Assembly: GCA_003165315.1 (NCBI GenBank)
Contig: PLSX01000077.1
Location: 1 to 58,993 of the forward strand
Direction of reading: 5' to 3'
DNA length: 58,993 nt
Origin: Acidobacteriota bacterium
GTDB taxonomy: Bacteria > Acidobacteriota > Terriglobia > UBA7540
Shown here: piece by piece, positions 36,290 through 46,400 of the stretch
Numbering within the stretch: position 1 is the first letter of the stretch
Layout: each line of letters starts with the position of its first letter
Translations under genes and position numbers: made by a program
Notes under the pieces: model-generated
What the model was told of the DNA's origin: nothing
What the model saw: only the letters and a program-made list of their open reading frames with translations
Database searches by the model: none

Positions 36290-36541
36290 TTATTGATAGT
36301 ATTGAGCGTTCTTCTCCGTAAACGCTGTCATATTCTCCGGCACGTCTGCCTCGGCATAAATCGAGTTGGTGGGGCAAACGGGGACGCAGGCACCGCAATC
36401 GATGCAGTTTACCGGATCGATATAAAGCTGCTCGACTTCCGCGAATTGGGCTTCATCATTGCGGGGATGAATGCAGTCTACCGGACAAACCTCGATACAT
36501 TTTTCATCCTTTGTGCAACCTTCTACGATGATGAATGACAT
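36290..36541 (-). CDS. dicluster ferredoxin
   Basis: This is an 83-residue electron carrier. The second cluster motif is complete (CIDCGACVPVCP, C-x2-C-x2-C-x3-C). The first reads GCTKDEKCIEVCPVDC, with five residues between Cys9 and Cys15 instead of the usual six or seven, so the first cluster may be 3Fe-4S or altered. QLYIDP links the two. The ATG at 36541 has GAGGAGAATAGATTC upstream, and the longer in-frame extension to 36808 is not needed. Its redox partner is not nearby. Confidence 0.85.
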   Translation of the reverse strand: MSFIIVEGCTKDEKCIEVCPVDCIHPRNDEAQFAEVEQLYIDPVNCIDCGACVPVCPTNSIYAEADVPENMTAFTEKNAQYYQ

Positions 36542-36896
36542 GAATCTATTCTCCTCTGATCGGTATATGAATTCCTCAGTCTCGAACCCTCGGAGTACGC
36601 TAGCTGAACCGCACGGCGGAATTGCATCCTCTGGGCTCGCCACAGGGTTGTGCAATTCGCCCGCCAAAGGCTGCGGCATTTTTGCTGCGCCCTGCAAACA
36701 AAATGGCGATGGGAAGATTCCAAGATGGATTGAAAAACCCAACAAAAGGGGCAAATTGCCCACCTCCGACTTAGGTCTTACCCCGCTTCCGTCCCACATT
36801 CCCGCCACAGAAATTCATTCAACTGCTAGAATGGGTCATGGAGCCTTGCCATCCTGGGTGGGTTCGGCAAACTTTGCCCACCGGGAAGAGCATGCC

Positions 36897-37694
36897 ATGG
36901 ATAAATCTGACCTGACATCACCTGACGCACAACTTTCCGGCCCGGACACGAAGGCCCCCTCATGGAAAACCGAGGTTCTGCTTCCCGGCAGTTGGCGGGG
37001 CGCCACTTGCTCGCTTCTCTCCCGTGGCAATCATCATATTATCGTTGATACAGGAATGCCCCATGAGGCTCACCGCCTTCTGGAAGCTCTGGAGAAGCGC
37101 GGCCTGCACCCCAGCGACATCCGCATGGTGATCAATACCCATTTCCATGTGGATCACGTACTGAATAACTGCCTGTTTCCGGGAAGCGAGATCTACGGCT
37201 CGCAGCAATCCTACGAATGGTGCTGCGAAGCTTACGCCGACCTTCTCGATGAGCAGAATTGGGAGAAGTTGAGCCTGAAGTATTATCCGGAATCAAGCGA
37301 GTACGAGAAGGCCACCGAACTGATGGGGGCGCTGCGGCGGTTTGCTTTGCGCTGGTGGGACCGAAAGCGCCTGGGCGACCCCTCGCGCTTTCGCTGGATT
37401 GAGGCCCACCCCTTGCCGGACGATTTGGAGTTTCTGGTGACCAATGGCCATGTGCCGGGGCATACCTCGGTGATTGTCCACAACGGCGACCAGCCCATCA
37501 TTATTGCCGGAGACGCCGTGCTGACCCGCGAGCACGATGAGAACGTCTTCACCATGATCCCTCATAACCGGGAGCAGTTTCAGCATGACCGGGCCCACAT
37601 TCTGGCCCGAATGGGACGCATCGTTCCCGGCCACGAGGATGAATTTTGCAACCCCACGGCCGGGCGCCAACCGCCGGACAATTCCCCTCCCTGA
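36897..37694 (+). CDS. metallo-beta-lactamase fold hydrolase
   Basis: This 265-residue protein starts at ATG 36897 (GGAAGAG upstream; longer in-frame starts back to 36471 overlap the ferredoxin gene). It contains the zinc motif THFHVDH (His82, His84, Asp86, His87), then NGHVPGHT, AGDAVL and a final VPGHED, the usual five MBL motifs. The type resembles lactonase/glyoxalase-II-like members with unknown substrate. It is divergent from the ferredoxin gene. Confidence 0.78.
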   Translation: MDKSDLTSPDAQLSGPDTKAPSWKTEVLLPGSWRGATCSLLSRGNHHIIVDTGMPHEAHRLLEALEKRGLHPSDIRMVINTHFHVDHVLNNCLFPGSEIYGSQQSYEWCCEAYADLLDEQNWEKLSLKYYPESSEYEKATELMGALRRFALRWWDRKRLGDPSRFRWIEAHPLPDDLEFLVTNGHVPGHTSVIVHNGDQPIIIAGDAVLTREHDENVFTMIPHNREQFQHDRAHILARMGRIVPGHEDEFCNPTAGRQPPDNSPP

Positions 37695-37852
37695 TCGGCC
37701 TTAAGAGCAATTTTCCAATGAATCCTGCGGAAGGCTGGAAACGTCGGTTGCGGACAAACAATTCACTCCAAACACGTTATATGTTTAGACTTACTAATAT
37801 TAACACTATATTGCCTAATCATGCATTTCTAAACGGAGAGCATCCGTCCGGG

Positions 37853-38695
37853 TTACAGTTGGACCGTGCGGACGTAGTCAGCCAGGGACTCCTGCCAGGG
37901 GCGAGGAAGAGAGAATCCGCCATGCTGCAAGGCTTCCATTGCCAAAACGGAATACTTCAGCCGTGGAACCCGCCGCTCCATCAGGGCATCAGGAACACCG
38001 TTCACTTTGGCCGGATCGAGCCCTGCCAATTCCGCCGCCGCGCAGGCCAGCTCATAACGAGTACACGCCCCCTGATTGGCAAGGTGATAGAGGCCATAGC
38101 GGCCGGATTCAGCAACCTCCATGATCTTCAAACCGGCATCCACAGTGTGAAAGGCGCAACCCATCTGGTCGCAGGCGACTTTGTACTCCTCACCGGCCGC
38201 CAGCTTACGCAGGCCTTTTTCCACAAAGTTGACCTTTCCCGGCCCAAACAGCACTGGGACGCGAAAGATCCAGGATCGGTCATAGGCTTTTGCTGCCAGT
38301 TCAGCCCTCAACTTACTTTGCCCATAGACCGTGATGGGCCCGGTGGGATCGGACTCAACGTAGGGAGTTGTCTTCCTGCCATCGAAGACAGCATCGGTGG
38401 AGATGTGGACAAATCCCGCTCCCAGGCGGCGCGCAGCTTCAACCACTTTGCTTGTGCCTTGGGAATTAACGCGAAAGGCGTTGGTGGGATCGGAGTCGCA
38501 AAGATCAAGGTCGGGAATGGCGGCAGGATGCACCACCATGTCCGGGCGGACATGCTCGAGCGCCGCCAGGACGGCTCCTGCATCAGTGATGTCAGCCTCA
38601 GCGCGCGTCAGAGGAAAGACCTCATGACGGGTGGCAAACGCCGCCACCAACCCTTGTCCGAACAATCCTCGTGCACCGGTAATGGCAACTCGCAT
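37853..38695 (-). CDS. RmlD-like dTDP-4-dehydrorhamnose reductase family protein
   Basis: This 280-residue NAD(P)H-dependent extended SDR shows VAITGARGLFGQGLV (cofactor loop), HPAAIPDLDLCDSDP, STDAVFDG and the catalytic YGQSK. These are hallmarks of RmlD/RfbD, the last step of dTDP-L-rhamnose synthesis, and of similar sugar-nucleotide reductases. It begins 15 bases after the metalloprotease gene and is likely co-transcribed with it. RmlA, RmlB and RmlC are not in this window, so the sugar may differ. Confidence 0.78.
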   Translation of the reverse strand: MRVAITGARGLFGQGLVAAFATRHEVFPLTRAEADITDAGAVLAALEHVRPDMVVHPAAIPDLDLCDSDPTNAFRVNSQGTSKVVEAARRLGAGFVHISTDAVFDGRKTTPYVESDPTGPITVYGQSKLRAELAAKAYDRSWIFRVPVLFGPGKVNFVEKGLRKLAAGEEYKVACDQMGCAFHTVDAGLKIMEVAESGRYGLYHLANQGACTRYELACAAAELAGLDPAKVNGVPDALMERRVPRLKYSVLAMEALQHGGFSLPRPWQESLADYVRTVQL

Positions 38696-38710
38696 AGTTT
38701 GATGACCCTT

Positions 38711-39658
38711 TCACTTCAAGCGGACGATAGACCCAGGAGCGTTATAGAGCCGAATCAGGGTGTTGAGATCCCGCTGGCTGGGCTTACTGACTAGAGACTT
38801 CCAGGCAATGGGAAACATGACGCGTGGGATGTAGACTTGGCGGCTCTTATCCTGCATCTGCCAATACATGATATCGCTCTTGGAATCGCTGTGGCCTTTA
38901 ATACCCAGAGCATGGCCCATTTCGTGAAGAACGATGGCGCGCATTTCGTCTTTGGACCATTGCCGCGAGAGATCGACCGAAATGTAGGCAACTTTACGGC
39001 CCGTCGGGGCGTCTCCCACGCGGCGGAATTTTACCCAGTCCTGCTCCTCGCCCGCATGGCCGTTCTCACCGGTGCCGGACTCCCAATCGAACAGGATGTC
39101 AGCCTCGTCCGAATCAGCGCTCAGTTCGAGCGGGAACATGCCCTTCCAGATCTTGAACGCTTCACGGGCGCCTTGCGCCCAATCCGCGTTGGGCACGCTA
39201 CCAATCATCACTTTGATCGGAAACGAATTCCAAGTATTCAATTCCGAATCTACGGCAATCTCGGCGTAATAGTCCGATGCGGAAGAAACATAGTGCGAGA
39301 CTTGCAGCCCCTCGGGGTAAACAGGCAGCATTCCCAACGCTTGAATTCGGGCATCGGCTTGCCCCAGTTGATCGGCGAATTCCGGCACATTCGCGGCAAG
39401 GTCAGCAAACCGATGCCATTCCAAAACGGCCTTCCCGCGATCCACCATCTCATAAGCCAGGGCATGGTTGAAATAGGCCTCCAGGAACTTGGGGTCCTGC
39501 TCAATGGCCCGCCCGTATGCCGCCGCCGCTTCGGCAAAGCGGAAATTGTCAAAGAGGTCGTTGCCCTGCTGGTAGCTTGCTTTGGCCGCTTCGCGGTCCG
39601 CCGCCACCGCAGGAAAAGCCAGGAGGATTGTTGATAAGAAGAGGATCCATGCGCGCAT
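38711..39658 (-). CDS. secreted matrixin-like zinc metalloprotease with TPR region
   Basis: This is a 315-residue protein from ATG 39658 (GGAGGTGG upstream). A signal peptide (residues 1-20) is followed by a TPR-like part (about 22-75) and a C-terminal zinc protease domain with HEMGHALGIKGH (His245, His249, His255; Glu246 catalytic) and the Met-turn SDIMY (Met264). This is the metzincin/matrixin pattern HExxHxxGxxH. It likely acts in the periplasm or outside the cell. No propeptide cysteine switch is recognised. The RmlD-like gene follows 15 bases on. The combination of TPR and matrixin is not a standard one that I know. Confidence 0.78.
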   Translation of the reverse strand: MRAWILFLSTILLAFPAVAADREAAKASYQQGNDLFDNFRFAEAAAAYGRAIEQDPKFLEAYFNHALAYEMVDRGKAVLEWHRFADLAANVPEFADQLGQADARIQALGMLPVYPEGLQVSHYVSSASDYYAEIAVDSELNTWNSFPIKVMIGSVPNADWAQGAREAFKIWKGMFPLELSADSDEADILFDWESGTGENGHAGEEQDWVKFRRVGDAPTGRKVAYISVDLSRQWSKDEMRAIVLHEMGHALGIKGHSDSKSDIMYWQMQDKSRQVYIPRVMFPIAWKSLVSKPSQRDLNTLIRLYNAPGSIVRLK

Positions 39659-39797
39659 GTGCAACCACCTCCACTCGCTGGGTCGGGTGACATCATAGCG
39701 GCATGGGGGCTTGAGTTCCACAAGGAAGTTATCAGTCGTTCGTTTGGAGGAGGAAGAGCTCTTTTACCTCCATGATGCCGCCCATCAAATCGGAGGT

Positions 39798-39820
39798 GGG
39801 GGCGGCTCGCGAACCGCCCC
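39798..39820 (-). terminator. possible hairpin after the peroxiredoxin gene
   Basis: A stem GGGGCGG/CCGCCCC with the palindrome TCGCGA in its centre lies 14 bases beyond the peroxiredoxin stop. It lacks a following T run on the minus strand, so its role as terminator is uncertain. Confidence 0.35.
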
Positions 39821-39833
39821 TGATTGAGGATGA

Positions 39834-40316
39834 TTAGGAGAGCTTCTTCAATTCCGCCAGAATCTCGCCGTTATCGGGTTGTTCGCGCAGTTCGTAGATT
39901 TTCGACCAGGCGATTTTGCCATCTTTATCCACAATGAAAATGGCCCGATCGTTGATGAAAGGGATGGGGTGCTTGGTGGGAGGAAACACACCGTAAGCGG
40001 TGGCAACTTCTGCGTAAGGCCAGCGATCCGTGGCCAGCGGGAAGGTCAGCCCACCCAGATGTTTTTGGAACGCGATATGGGCAAACACCGAGTCGGTGCA
40101 TATTCCCAGAACTTCAGTATTCGAACTTTTAAACTTGTCGAGGTCGGCCTGGAATGAACCGAGCTCACTCTGGCAAACGGGAGTGAAATCGAGCGGATAA
40201 AAGGCCAGCACAACATTCTTGCCACGGTGGGCAGAAAGCTCAAACTCGCTCTGTGACTCTCCGGTAGCACAGGTTAGTTTGAAATTTGGCGCCGCATCTC
40301 CTACTTTTAGTGCCAT
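39834..40316 (-). CDS. peroxiredoxin (AhpC/TSA family)
   Basis: This 160-residue thiol peroxidase reduces hydrogen peroxide and organic peroxides. The motif PLDFTPVC holds the peroxidatic Cys48 with Pro41 and Thr45. Another Cys, Cys73, in GICTDS could be the resolving residue; no C-terminal CP motif of AhpC type is present, so it resembles the shorter AhpE/BCP groups. The start is ATG 40316 behind GGAGG. The next upstream gene on the same strand is ATP sulfurylase, and the protease gene follows. Confidence 0.87.
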   Translation of the reverse strand: MALKVGDAAPNFKLTCATGESQSEFELSAHRGKNVVLAFYPLDFTPVCQSELGSFQADLDKFKSSNTEVLGICTDSVFAHIAFQKHLGGLTFPLATDRWPYAEVATAYGVFPPTKHPIPFINDRAIFIVDKDGKIAWSKIYELREQPDNGEILAELKKLS

Positions 40317-40505
40317 ACGAACCTCCATGAATCGGCATAATTTGGGTGCCCGCCCTGGATGCGCCCGGACGAGCGGATTTGCTTACGACCGCATTATCAC
40401 TCTTAGGTAATAGATGAATTCTACATGAGGAACCTGACAAAGAAAAGCTCGGACATGGGAGAGATTGCGGCGGTTGCAAATCCCTCCCATGCCCGACAAG
40501 GCAGC

Positions 40506-41771
40506 CTACTTCTTCACTTGTCCAGTCGCAGCGCTGTGAAGTTTTACTTCTATCTTCTCTTCGACGGTGTCGTAGTATTCCTGCAAAATCTTGATCACTT
40601 CCGGCCGCGAAAATTCCGATGGGACCGGCTTCCCCTCGCTCATCAGTTTGCGGAGCAATGTTCCCGAAAGCAGCAGGCGGGCGCCGCCCTTATAGTTGCC
40701 GTTATCGTCGATGACCGCTTTGCTGTCATGTGGGCAGGTCTTCATCGATGCCATGCTGCCGCACTCATAACAGTAGAAGGTCCAATCCATGCAGAGCGCC
40801 CGCAGTTTGAGAGCGTCAGAGGGAATCTCCTGGAAGATCTTCTGGGCATCGAACGGGCCGTAGTAATCGCCCACGCCAGCATGATCGCGCCCCACAATCA
40901 GGTGCGAGCAGCCGTAATTCTGACGGAATACAGCGTGAAGCAGAGCCTCGCGAGGCCCTGCATATCGCATCTCCATGGGGTATCCGCCCTGGATGACACG
41001 ATCACGCCGGAAATACTTGTTCACCAGGGCATCGATGGCTTTTACGCGCACTTCAGCCGGAATATCACCGGGCTTCAGCTTGCCCACCAGTTGGTGTATA
41101 TAAACCCCATCGCAAACCTCGATCGCGATCCACACCAGGTAGGCATGCGAGTTGTGCATGGGATTGCGCGTTTGCATGGCGGCAACAGTGCTCCATCCGC
41201 GCTCTTCAAACAGCTTTCGGGCTTCGGCAGGCCGTTGATAGATCTCTTTAAACATTTCCGGGTAATAAGACTCGGAAAGGACCTTTACTGGACCAGCCAG
41301 ATTCACAGGACCCTGTTCCAGGACTTTCTGAACTCCCGGGTGTTTGGAATCCGTGGTGCGGAACACTTGCTGGCATTCGTACTCCTTATCAATGGAGTAC
41401 TTCTCCGTCACCTTCATGGTTCCCATGATGGATTCAGTTTCCGTGTCCCAAAGCGCAACTTCTTCGCCGATGGCAATGGACTTCGCCAGCTCCTCCGTGG
41501 CGGAAAGAGTAATCGGTATGGGCCAGAAAAGACCCTTCTTGCTGGGCAGGCTGTAGGATTCGCAAACTCCCCGCCAGTCATCCTTGCCCATAAATCCCTC
41601 AAGGGGAGTAAAGGCGCCAATTCCCATCATGATCAAATCGCTTGTCTCGCGAGTGGTCATGGGGACCTTCTTGAGACCTGTAGCTTTCCTACTCTCCTCT
41701 TCCCGCTTCGATCCTTCCAGAAGAAGGGGCAAAAGTACATTGCTCCCGTGCGGGAGAACCAGCTTGCTCAT
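40506..41771 (-). CDS. sat: sulfate adenylyltransferase (ATP sulfurylase, single-subunit)
   Basis: This 421-residue enzyme makes adenosine 5'-phosphosulfate from sulfate and ATP. ATP-binding motifs are QTRNPMH and [13 protein letters not shown]. The sequence [15 protein letters not shown] near residue 325 is the zinc site seen in some bacterial and archaeal enzymes. It is the homo-oligomeric type, not CysD/CysN. The start ATG 41771 follows GGAGG. No APS kinase or reductase gene is close. A 26-base imperfect inverted repeat lies 35-104 bases upstream of the start and may control expression. Confidence 0.9.
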   Translation of the reverse strand: MSKLVLPHGSNVLLPLLLEGSKREEESRKATGLKKVPMTTRETSDLIMMGIGAFTPLEGFMGKDDWRGVCESYSLPSKKGLFWPIPITLSATEELAKSIAIGEEVALWDTETESIMGTMKVTEKYSIDKEYECQQVFRTTDSKHPGVQKVLEQGPVNLAGPVKVLSESYYPEMFKEIYQRPAEARKLFEERGWSTVAAMQTRNPMHNSHAYLVWIAIEVCDGVYIHQLVGKLKPGDIPAEVRVKAIDALVNKYFRRDRVIQGGYPMEMRYAGPREALLHAVFRQNYGCSHLIVGRDHAGVGDYYGPFDAQKIFQEIPSDALKLRALCMDWTFYCYECGSMASMKTCPHDSKAVIDDNGNYKGGARLLLSGTLLRKLMSEGKPVPSEFSRPEVIKILQEYYDTVEEKIEVKLHSAATGQVKK

Positions 41772-41805
41772 AAGAACCTCCGATGAAATTTGCACGACGC
41801 GGCGA

Positions 41806-41875
41806 CGCGGAACGAGAATCGAAACTCGAAAGTCACGACAGATTTCAAATTTCGCGTTTCGATTTTCGTTCTGCG
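41806..41875. repeat. 26-base imperfect inverted repeat upstream of sat
   Basis: The left arm (41806-41831, beginning CGCGGAACGAGAATCG) and the right arm (41850-41875, beginning TTTCGCGTTTCGATTTTC) match at 23 of 26 positions around an 18-base loop. In the sat transcript this would be a long stem just upstream of the ribosome site. The arms could also be two inverted copies of a dispersed repeat. Confidence 0.6.
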
Positions 41876-42108
41876 GTCGCACGACCTTGCAGGTATTCGC
41901 CTCAAACCCATGAACGAATGAAGTGTCTTGCCACAATCCCCGAACCTAAACATGATAACCGTTGCAAGCTTCAGCCGCATAGAGGGAAGGCAAAGAGACC
42001 GGTGAATCGTGCATCGAATCATCAAAGACCCGTCTTCCCGTTTTGTCTTCCTGCAACTTGTACGTTATCCCATATTCAAGAAATTGCCCGATGGTGTATA
42101 AGTGAGGC

Positions 42109-42564
42109 ATGAAATTTGAACCAAACTATAACGAGATGCTGGCAGTGGCAGTAGCGGAGGCTCGCAAGGGTTTGGCGGAAGGCGGTATTCCCATCGGAGC
42201 CGCAATTTTCGATGCCAGTGGGCAACTGATCGGCGCCGGGCACAACCGCCGCGTCCAGCATGGTGATCCTTCCATGCATGGTGAAACGGATGCCTTCCGC
42301 AATGCGGGCCGCCAGCGCAGCTATCGCCAGCTCACTTTGGTCACGACGCTTGCACCCTGCTGGTATTGCAGCGGACTGGTGCGGCAGTTTGGCTTTGGAA
42401 CCCTGGTGGTGGGGGAAAGCAGAAATTTCCAGGGTGGGGTCGATTGGCTTCGCGAACTTGGCGTGAAGGTGATCGATCTCAACTCTGAGGAGTGCGTTGC
42501 GTTACTTGCCGATTACATTCGCGCCCACCCTGACGTCTGGAACGAAGACATCGGGCATGAATAG
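42109..42564 (+). CDS. cytosine deaminase, yeast FCY1-like
   Basis: This 151-residue zinc deaminase has the CDA-fold zinc site His57-Ala... as HGETDA with catalytic Glu59, then TTLAPCWYCSG with Cys84 and Cys87. The C-terminal VWNEDIGHE and the internal VVGESRNFQGG mirror yeast cytosine deaminase closely (VVGENVNF and WFEDIGE). It should convert cytosine to uracil, in pyrimidine salvage. An NCS2 nucleobase permease is encoded 7.7 kb downstream. The ATG is close to a GAGG site. It faces the chalcone-isomerase-like gene, tail to tail. Confidence 0.8.
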   Translation: MKFEPNYNEMLAVAVAEARKGLAEGGIPIGAAIFDASGQLIGAGHNRRVQHGDPSMHGETDAFRNAGRQRSYRQLTLVTTLAPCWYCSGLVRQFGFGTLVVGESRNFQGGVDWLRELGVKVIDLNSEECVALLADYIRAHPDVWNEDIGHE

Positions 42565-42684
42565 GCATATGCCTTGTCCGTCCTGTCAATGAGACCTGAC
42601 ATGTCGGATGCAGGTGCTACATCTCTGGTGAGAATATGGCCGTGTTGCAGTACCCACGCCAGGAGTCCCTGCCTGCCGCCAGGT

Positions 42685-43248
42685 CTATTGCCCAAGCAAC
42701 CCCTTCTTCAGATCGGCGTTGGGCGGATTCGGCCCCAGCCATACCGAGAAGAGTAGCGAGCTGAAGGCGGGGTCCGCAATCGTCAACTTATCCTTGCCAT
42801 TCAAAGCGAAGGTCGTGCCCTTGCCCGGAACGTAAGTGAAAACCATCTTGTCCCCCACCTTGACGGGCTCAAGCGCACCAAGCAACCGATCCGTTTCAGC
42901 CTTCATGGTCTTTGCGGCATCCGGTGAGTTGTCATTGAAGGAATCGGTAAAGGCATCGGCCATCTGATTCGTACTTGCGCCGTGGAGAAACTGCATGACG
43001 ATCCGCTTGGGAGACTCGGTCGCAATGATGGCTTGTGGATCGGATGACTTCCGCTCAATATATAGTCCCGCGACGTAGACTTTCACGAAGAACTTGGTCC
43101 GCAATCCAAGCCCATTTAGCACGAGATTCGCACCCGCAGCCTGTTCCGTGTCAGGCAGGGTCACACCCGCCAGACTTGCAGCATGCAGATTGACCATCGG
43201 CGCCGATAAGCACATCGCGACAGCGAACATGATCATACTTTTCCGCAT
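42685..43248 (-). CDS. exported chalcone-isomerase-like protein
   Basis: This is a 187-residue protein from the ATG at 43248, preceded by GGGAG. The signal peptide (residues 1-23) is followed by a domain with GVTLPDTEQAAGANLVLNGLGLRTKFFVKVYVAGLYI. That is the characteristic opening of the chalcone-isomerase-like family found in bacterial periplasmic proteins. Bacterial members are not known to isomerise chalcones; a fatty-acid or small-molecule binding role is possible. The gene is downstream of a terminator behind the Oar-like receptor. Confidence 0.75.
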   Translation of the reverse strand: MRKSMIMFAVAMCLSAPMVNLHAASLAGVTLPDTEQAAGANLVLNGLGLRTKFFVKVYVAGLYIERKSSDPQAIIATESPKRIVMQFLHGASTNQMADAFTDSFNDNSPDAAKTMKAETDRLLGALEPVKVGDKMVFTYVPGKGTTFALNGKDKLTIADPAFSSLLFSVWLGPNPPNADLKKGLLGQ

Positions 43249-43379
43249 GAAGACTCCCGACCACAAAAAGTTCGACTTGTGATCGTAGCACTTAGTTCCA
43301 CGACAGCAGTGATCCAGCACGGATTGCGCACTCCATCGAGCCAATATAATGTGTACCCATACAAATTGCCACCAAAAGC

Positions 43380-43407
43380 AAGGGCGAGGCAATGGCCTCG
43401 CCCTTTT
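43380..43407 (-). terminator. strong hairpin behind the Oar-like receptor gene
   Basis: The perfect 9-base stem GGGCGAGGC/GCCTCGCCC with loop AATG lies 31 bases past the receptor stop. On the minus strand TTGCTTTT follows, and on the plus strand TTTT follows, so it may work both ways. Confidence 0.7.
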
Positions 43408-43433
43408 GCCAAAACACTTCAAAATGAGCAGAA

Positions 43434-46400
43434 CTAGAACGCAAGGTGCAGCGCCATCTGAATCTGTCGCGGTCCGCCAATGGTCTTATTCACCTGGCCG
43501 AGACCGGCAGGACAATTGTAGAACCCCGTGTTGGAACCACCGCAGCTCGTGGCCATTGCCGGCGTCCCGTAGGTTGGGAAATCATTGTAGTACTGATTCT
43601 GCGAAACATTGTCGATGGGAATATCGAAGCTCGCCGTATTGGTCAGGTTGAAGACATCGAAAGAATATTTCAACGAAACCCGTTCAGTGATTTTCGTGTC
43701 CTTTACCAGAGAAATATCGGTTCGCTTCTGCCAGGCCTGGCGGAAGATATTGCGTTGGCCTGAGGTAAAGTTGGTTTCATACAGGTCGCCAGGAGGGATT
43801 GCCCCATTCAGGTCGCCCGGCTGAAGCAAAGGCAAGGTGAAGCAGGAAGCCTTCAGCGCCGGAGTTGCGCCCGCACCGGATTGGTGTGTAACCGCGTTGT
43901 AGGCAGTGCAACCGGGCGCCAACGGAACAATGGGATTGATGATCCCATCAGTGGTGCCATAGAAGATGCTGCCCACCGCGCCCGTATAATCAACCACGCT
44001 GTAAGGCTGGCCGCTCTCGATCACGGCGATTCCCTGGATGGCCCAGCCGTTGACAATCTTTCCCACCAACCCATTCCCCTTAACGAAAGAGGGGATTTGG
44101 TACATATAGTTGAAGTTCATCACATGGGTGCGATCAAAGTCTGACGAGGCGTAAGCACTGTGCGGGTCGAGGGGGTTGTTGCCGTTATAGAACAGGCCCA
44201 GGGCGCTCTGCTCATCCAAAGCGTGCGACCAGGTGTAGGAGAAGCCCACCTGAACGCCATGGCTCAGCCGCTTCTCCACGTGGGTCTGCAAGGCGTTGTA
44301 GTTGGAAACACCGATGGCCTTATAGCTCTCGGATTCGGCCGAGTAGCCGATGTACGGAACACGCATGTCGTCATTGCCACTTTCATACGTGGCAAGCTCC
44401 TGGGTGCCATCGGGAAGAGTGATGGGACTCCCATTTTGGAGAACCGTGTACCCATAGGTGTAATTCTGGCCGTTAATTGGGTGTGCGGGAGTGGCGATGC
44501 CCGCCTGGTTGAAAGGAATAGGCATGACCTCATGACGGCCGGTATTCCCCACATAGCCGATGTCGATGGCCAAGTCGCGCCGCGGCTGCCACTGGATGTC
44601 GAAAGTGTAGTTCATCGTATAGGGAAGCTTGTTGGCACGGTCGTAGGTGGCGAAGGAGAAGAGTTTATCTCCACTCTCAATCCCCGCTTCATTGGGAAGG
44701 TAATTGGTAATCTCCTGCGGATTGCCGGAGGGGAGGGGCTGCTCACTGGGTCCCCAGGGGTTTTCCAGGGAGCTGGAACAGGTGGGAATAAATCCCTGGT
44801 AGTAGCTGGAACTGACAGGGCAGACCTGCGTATTGACGAACGGGGGAGCCTGGTTGACGCCGAAGATTCCGGCCGTAGTCTCGCCCGCTGCGTAGCCGGG
44901 TGAGAGGTAGGAGAAAAGTTCGCCCCGATCGTAGTACATGCCCGCGCCGGCGCGGACTACAATCTTGTCCTTAAATCTACTGGGGGTCCAGGCAAGTCCC
45001 AGCCGGGGGGCAATACCCCATTGACGCCCGGTTAGTGTCGTATCACTCACGCCGGCAGTCGGAAACTGCTTGTTATTTCCGGCGATGATAAATCCAGTCG
45101 AGGTGATGGTGTCGGTCGCCTCATCGTAGGCATACTGATTGGGGTCAAAATTGTAAAGACGGCCGTATTTCTCCTTAAACCCGCCATCCCAATCGAAGCG
45201 CAGACCGCCGGTAAGGCTCAGGTTCGGGCGGAGTTGAAATTTGTCCTGAATGTACGCACCCGTTTGATTGGCACGGTAATAACGGTTGGCGTTTCCAAGC
45301 AGAAATGCGGTGGACTGAAAGTCGTCATTGGAGGTCAAAATTCCCTGCACAAATTGGCCCAAATCCGCGGAAGCCACAATCCCGTTGCCCGTCCGGTCGT
45401 CCAGTGTGTTCAGTTGGGTATAGGAGAAAGTACCGCCAAAGGCAATGGTGTGCCGCCCTTTGTTCCAGGTGGCGTTGGCGGAAGGCATCAGGCGGTTTTG
45501 GGTGACTCCGGTAAAGGCGCCCTGGGAAGCGGAACCCTGTCCGATATTCAGGCTCGCATCCTGCACGTAGTTAACGTTATTCGGTGAGCTGTTCCCCAGA
45601 ATATCCACAATGCTCATGCCGGGGAAACGCGTCGAACCAAAGGTGTTGATCCCAAGCTGTTGGGGCGAAAAAGGTTGCGCTACGGAACTGAAAATATTCT
45701 GCCGCGCGAACCCAATGGTTTCAATAACACTCAGGTTGGGGCGCAGCGATTGGATGTTGCTCAAGGAAATCACCTGGCTCCCGGCAGCCAGATGCTGGGT
45801 AAATCCAGCCACCATCGAGTAGGCATACGGAGCATTCGTAGGGTCATCCTGGAAGTAGTACTTTAAGGACAGAATATCGGACGGGGTCCGGTTCCAATCC
45901 AGGTCTGTCACCAATTGGCGGGCGCTGAAGACCGCCGTTCCCGGCACGTAGGCGTTGTTCGGGATCGTCGGCGTGGGAGAGTTGCCATCATCCGAGGGAA
46001 TCATGTATTGACCGTTGGGTAACTTGAATTGAAACATCTGCAGCGCCACGGGATCGATGTTGGTTCCATTGATGGGTGGCAGCCCATTGGGAATAAGGAA
46101 ATTGTTGTTGGCGATGTCTGCAAGTCCTGCAGCCGTGCGGTTGTCGTCCGCCAACCCGAACGGCACGCCGAGCCGCGAAATGCCGATTTCCCCGTCACCA
46201 TCGTGCAGGTTCTGGAAGGCAGCGAATCCGAACAGTTTGTCTTTGATCAGGGCACCGCCAACCGTTCCGCCCAGAAGTTCACGATGCAACGACGGCACCT
46301 TCTGGTCTTCCGGAACCGTCGGGTCGCCATTGAAGAAGTAAGGAGCAGCGTTGATCCAGTTCGTCCCATGATGGATATAGAGGCTGCCGTGCGGCTTATT

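Noticed and set aside
36098..36538. 146-codon plus-strand ORF
   Set aside because: It overlaps the ferredoxin gene on the opposite strand and has no motif.
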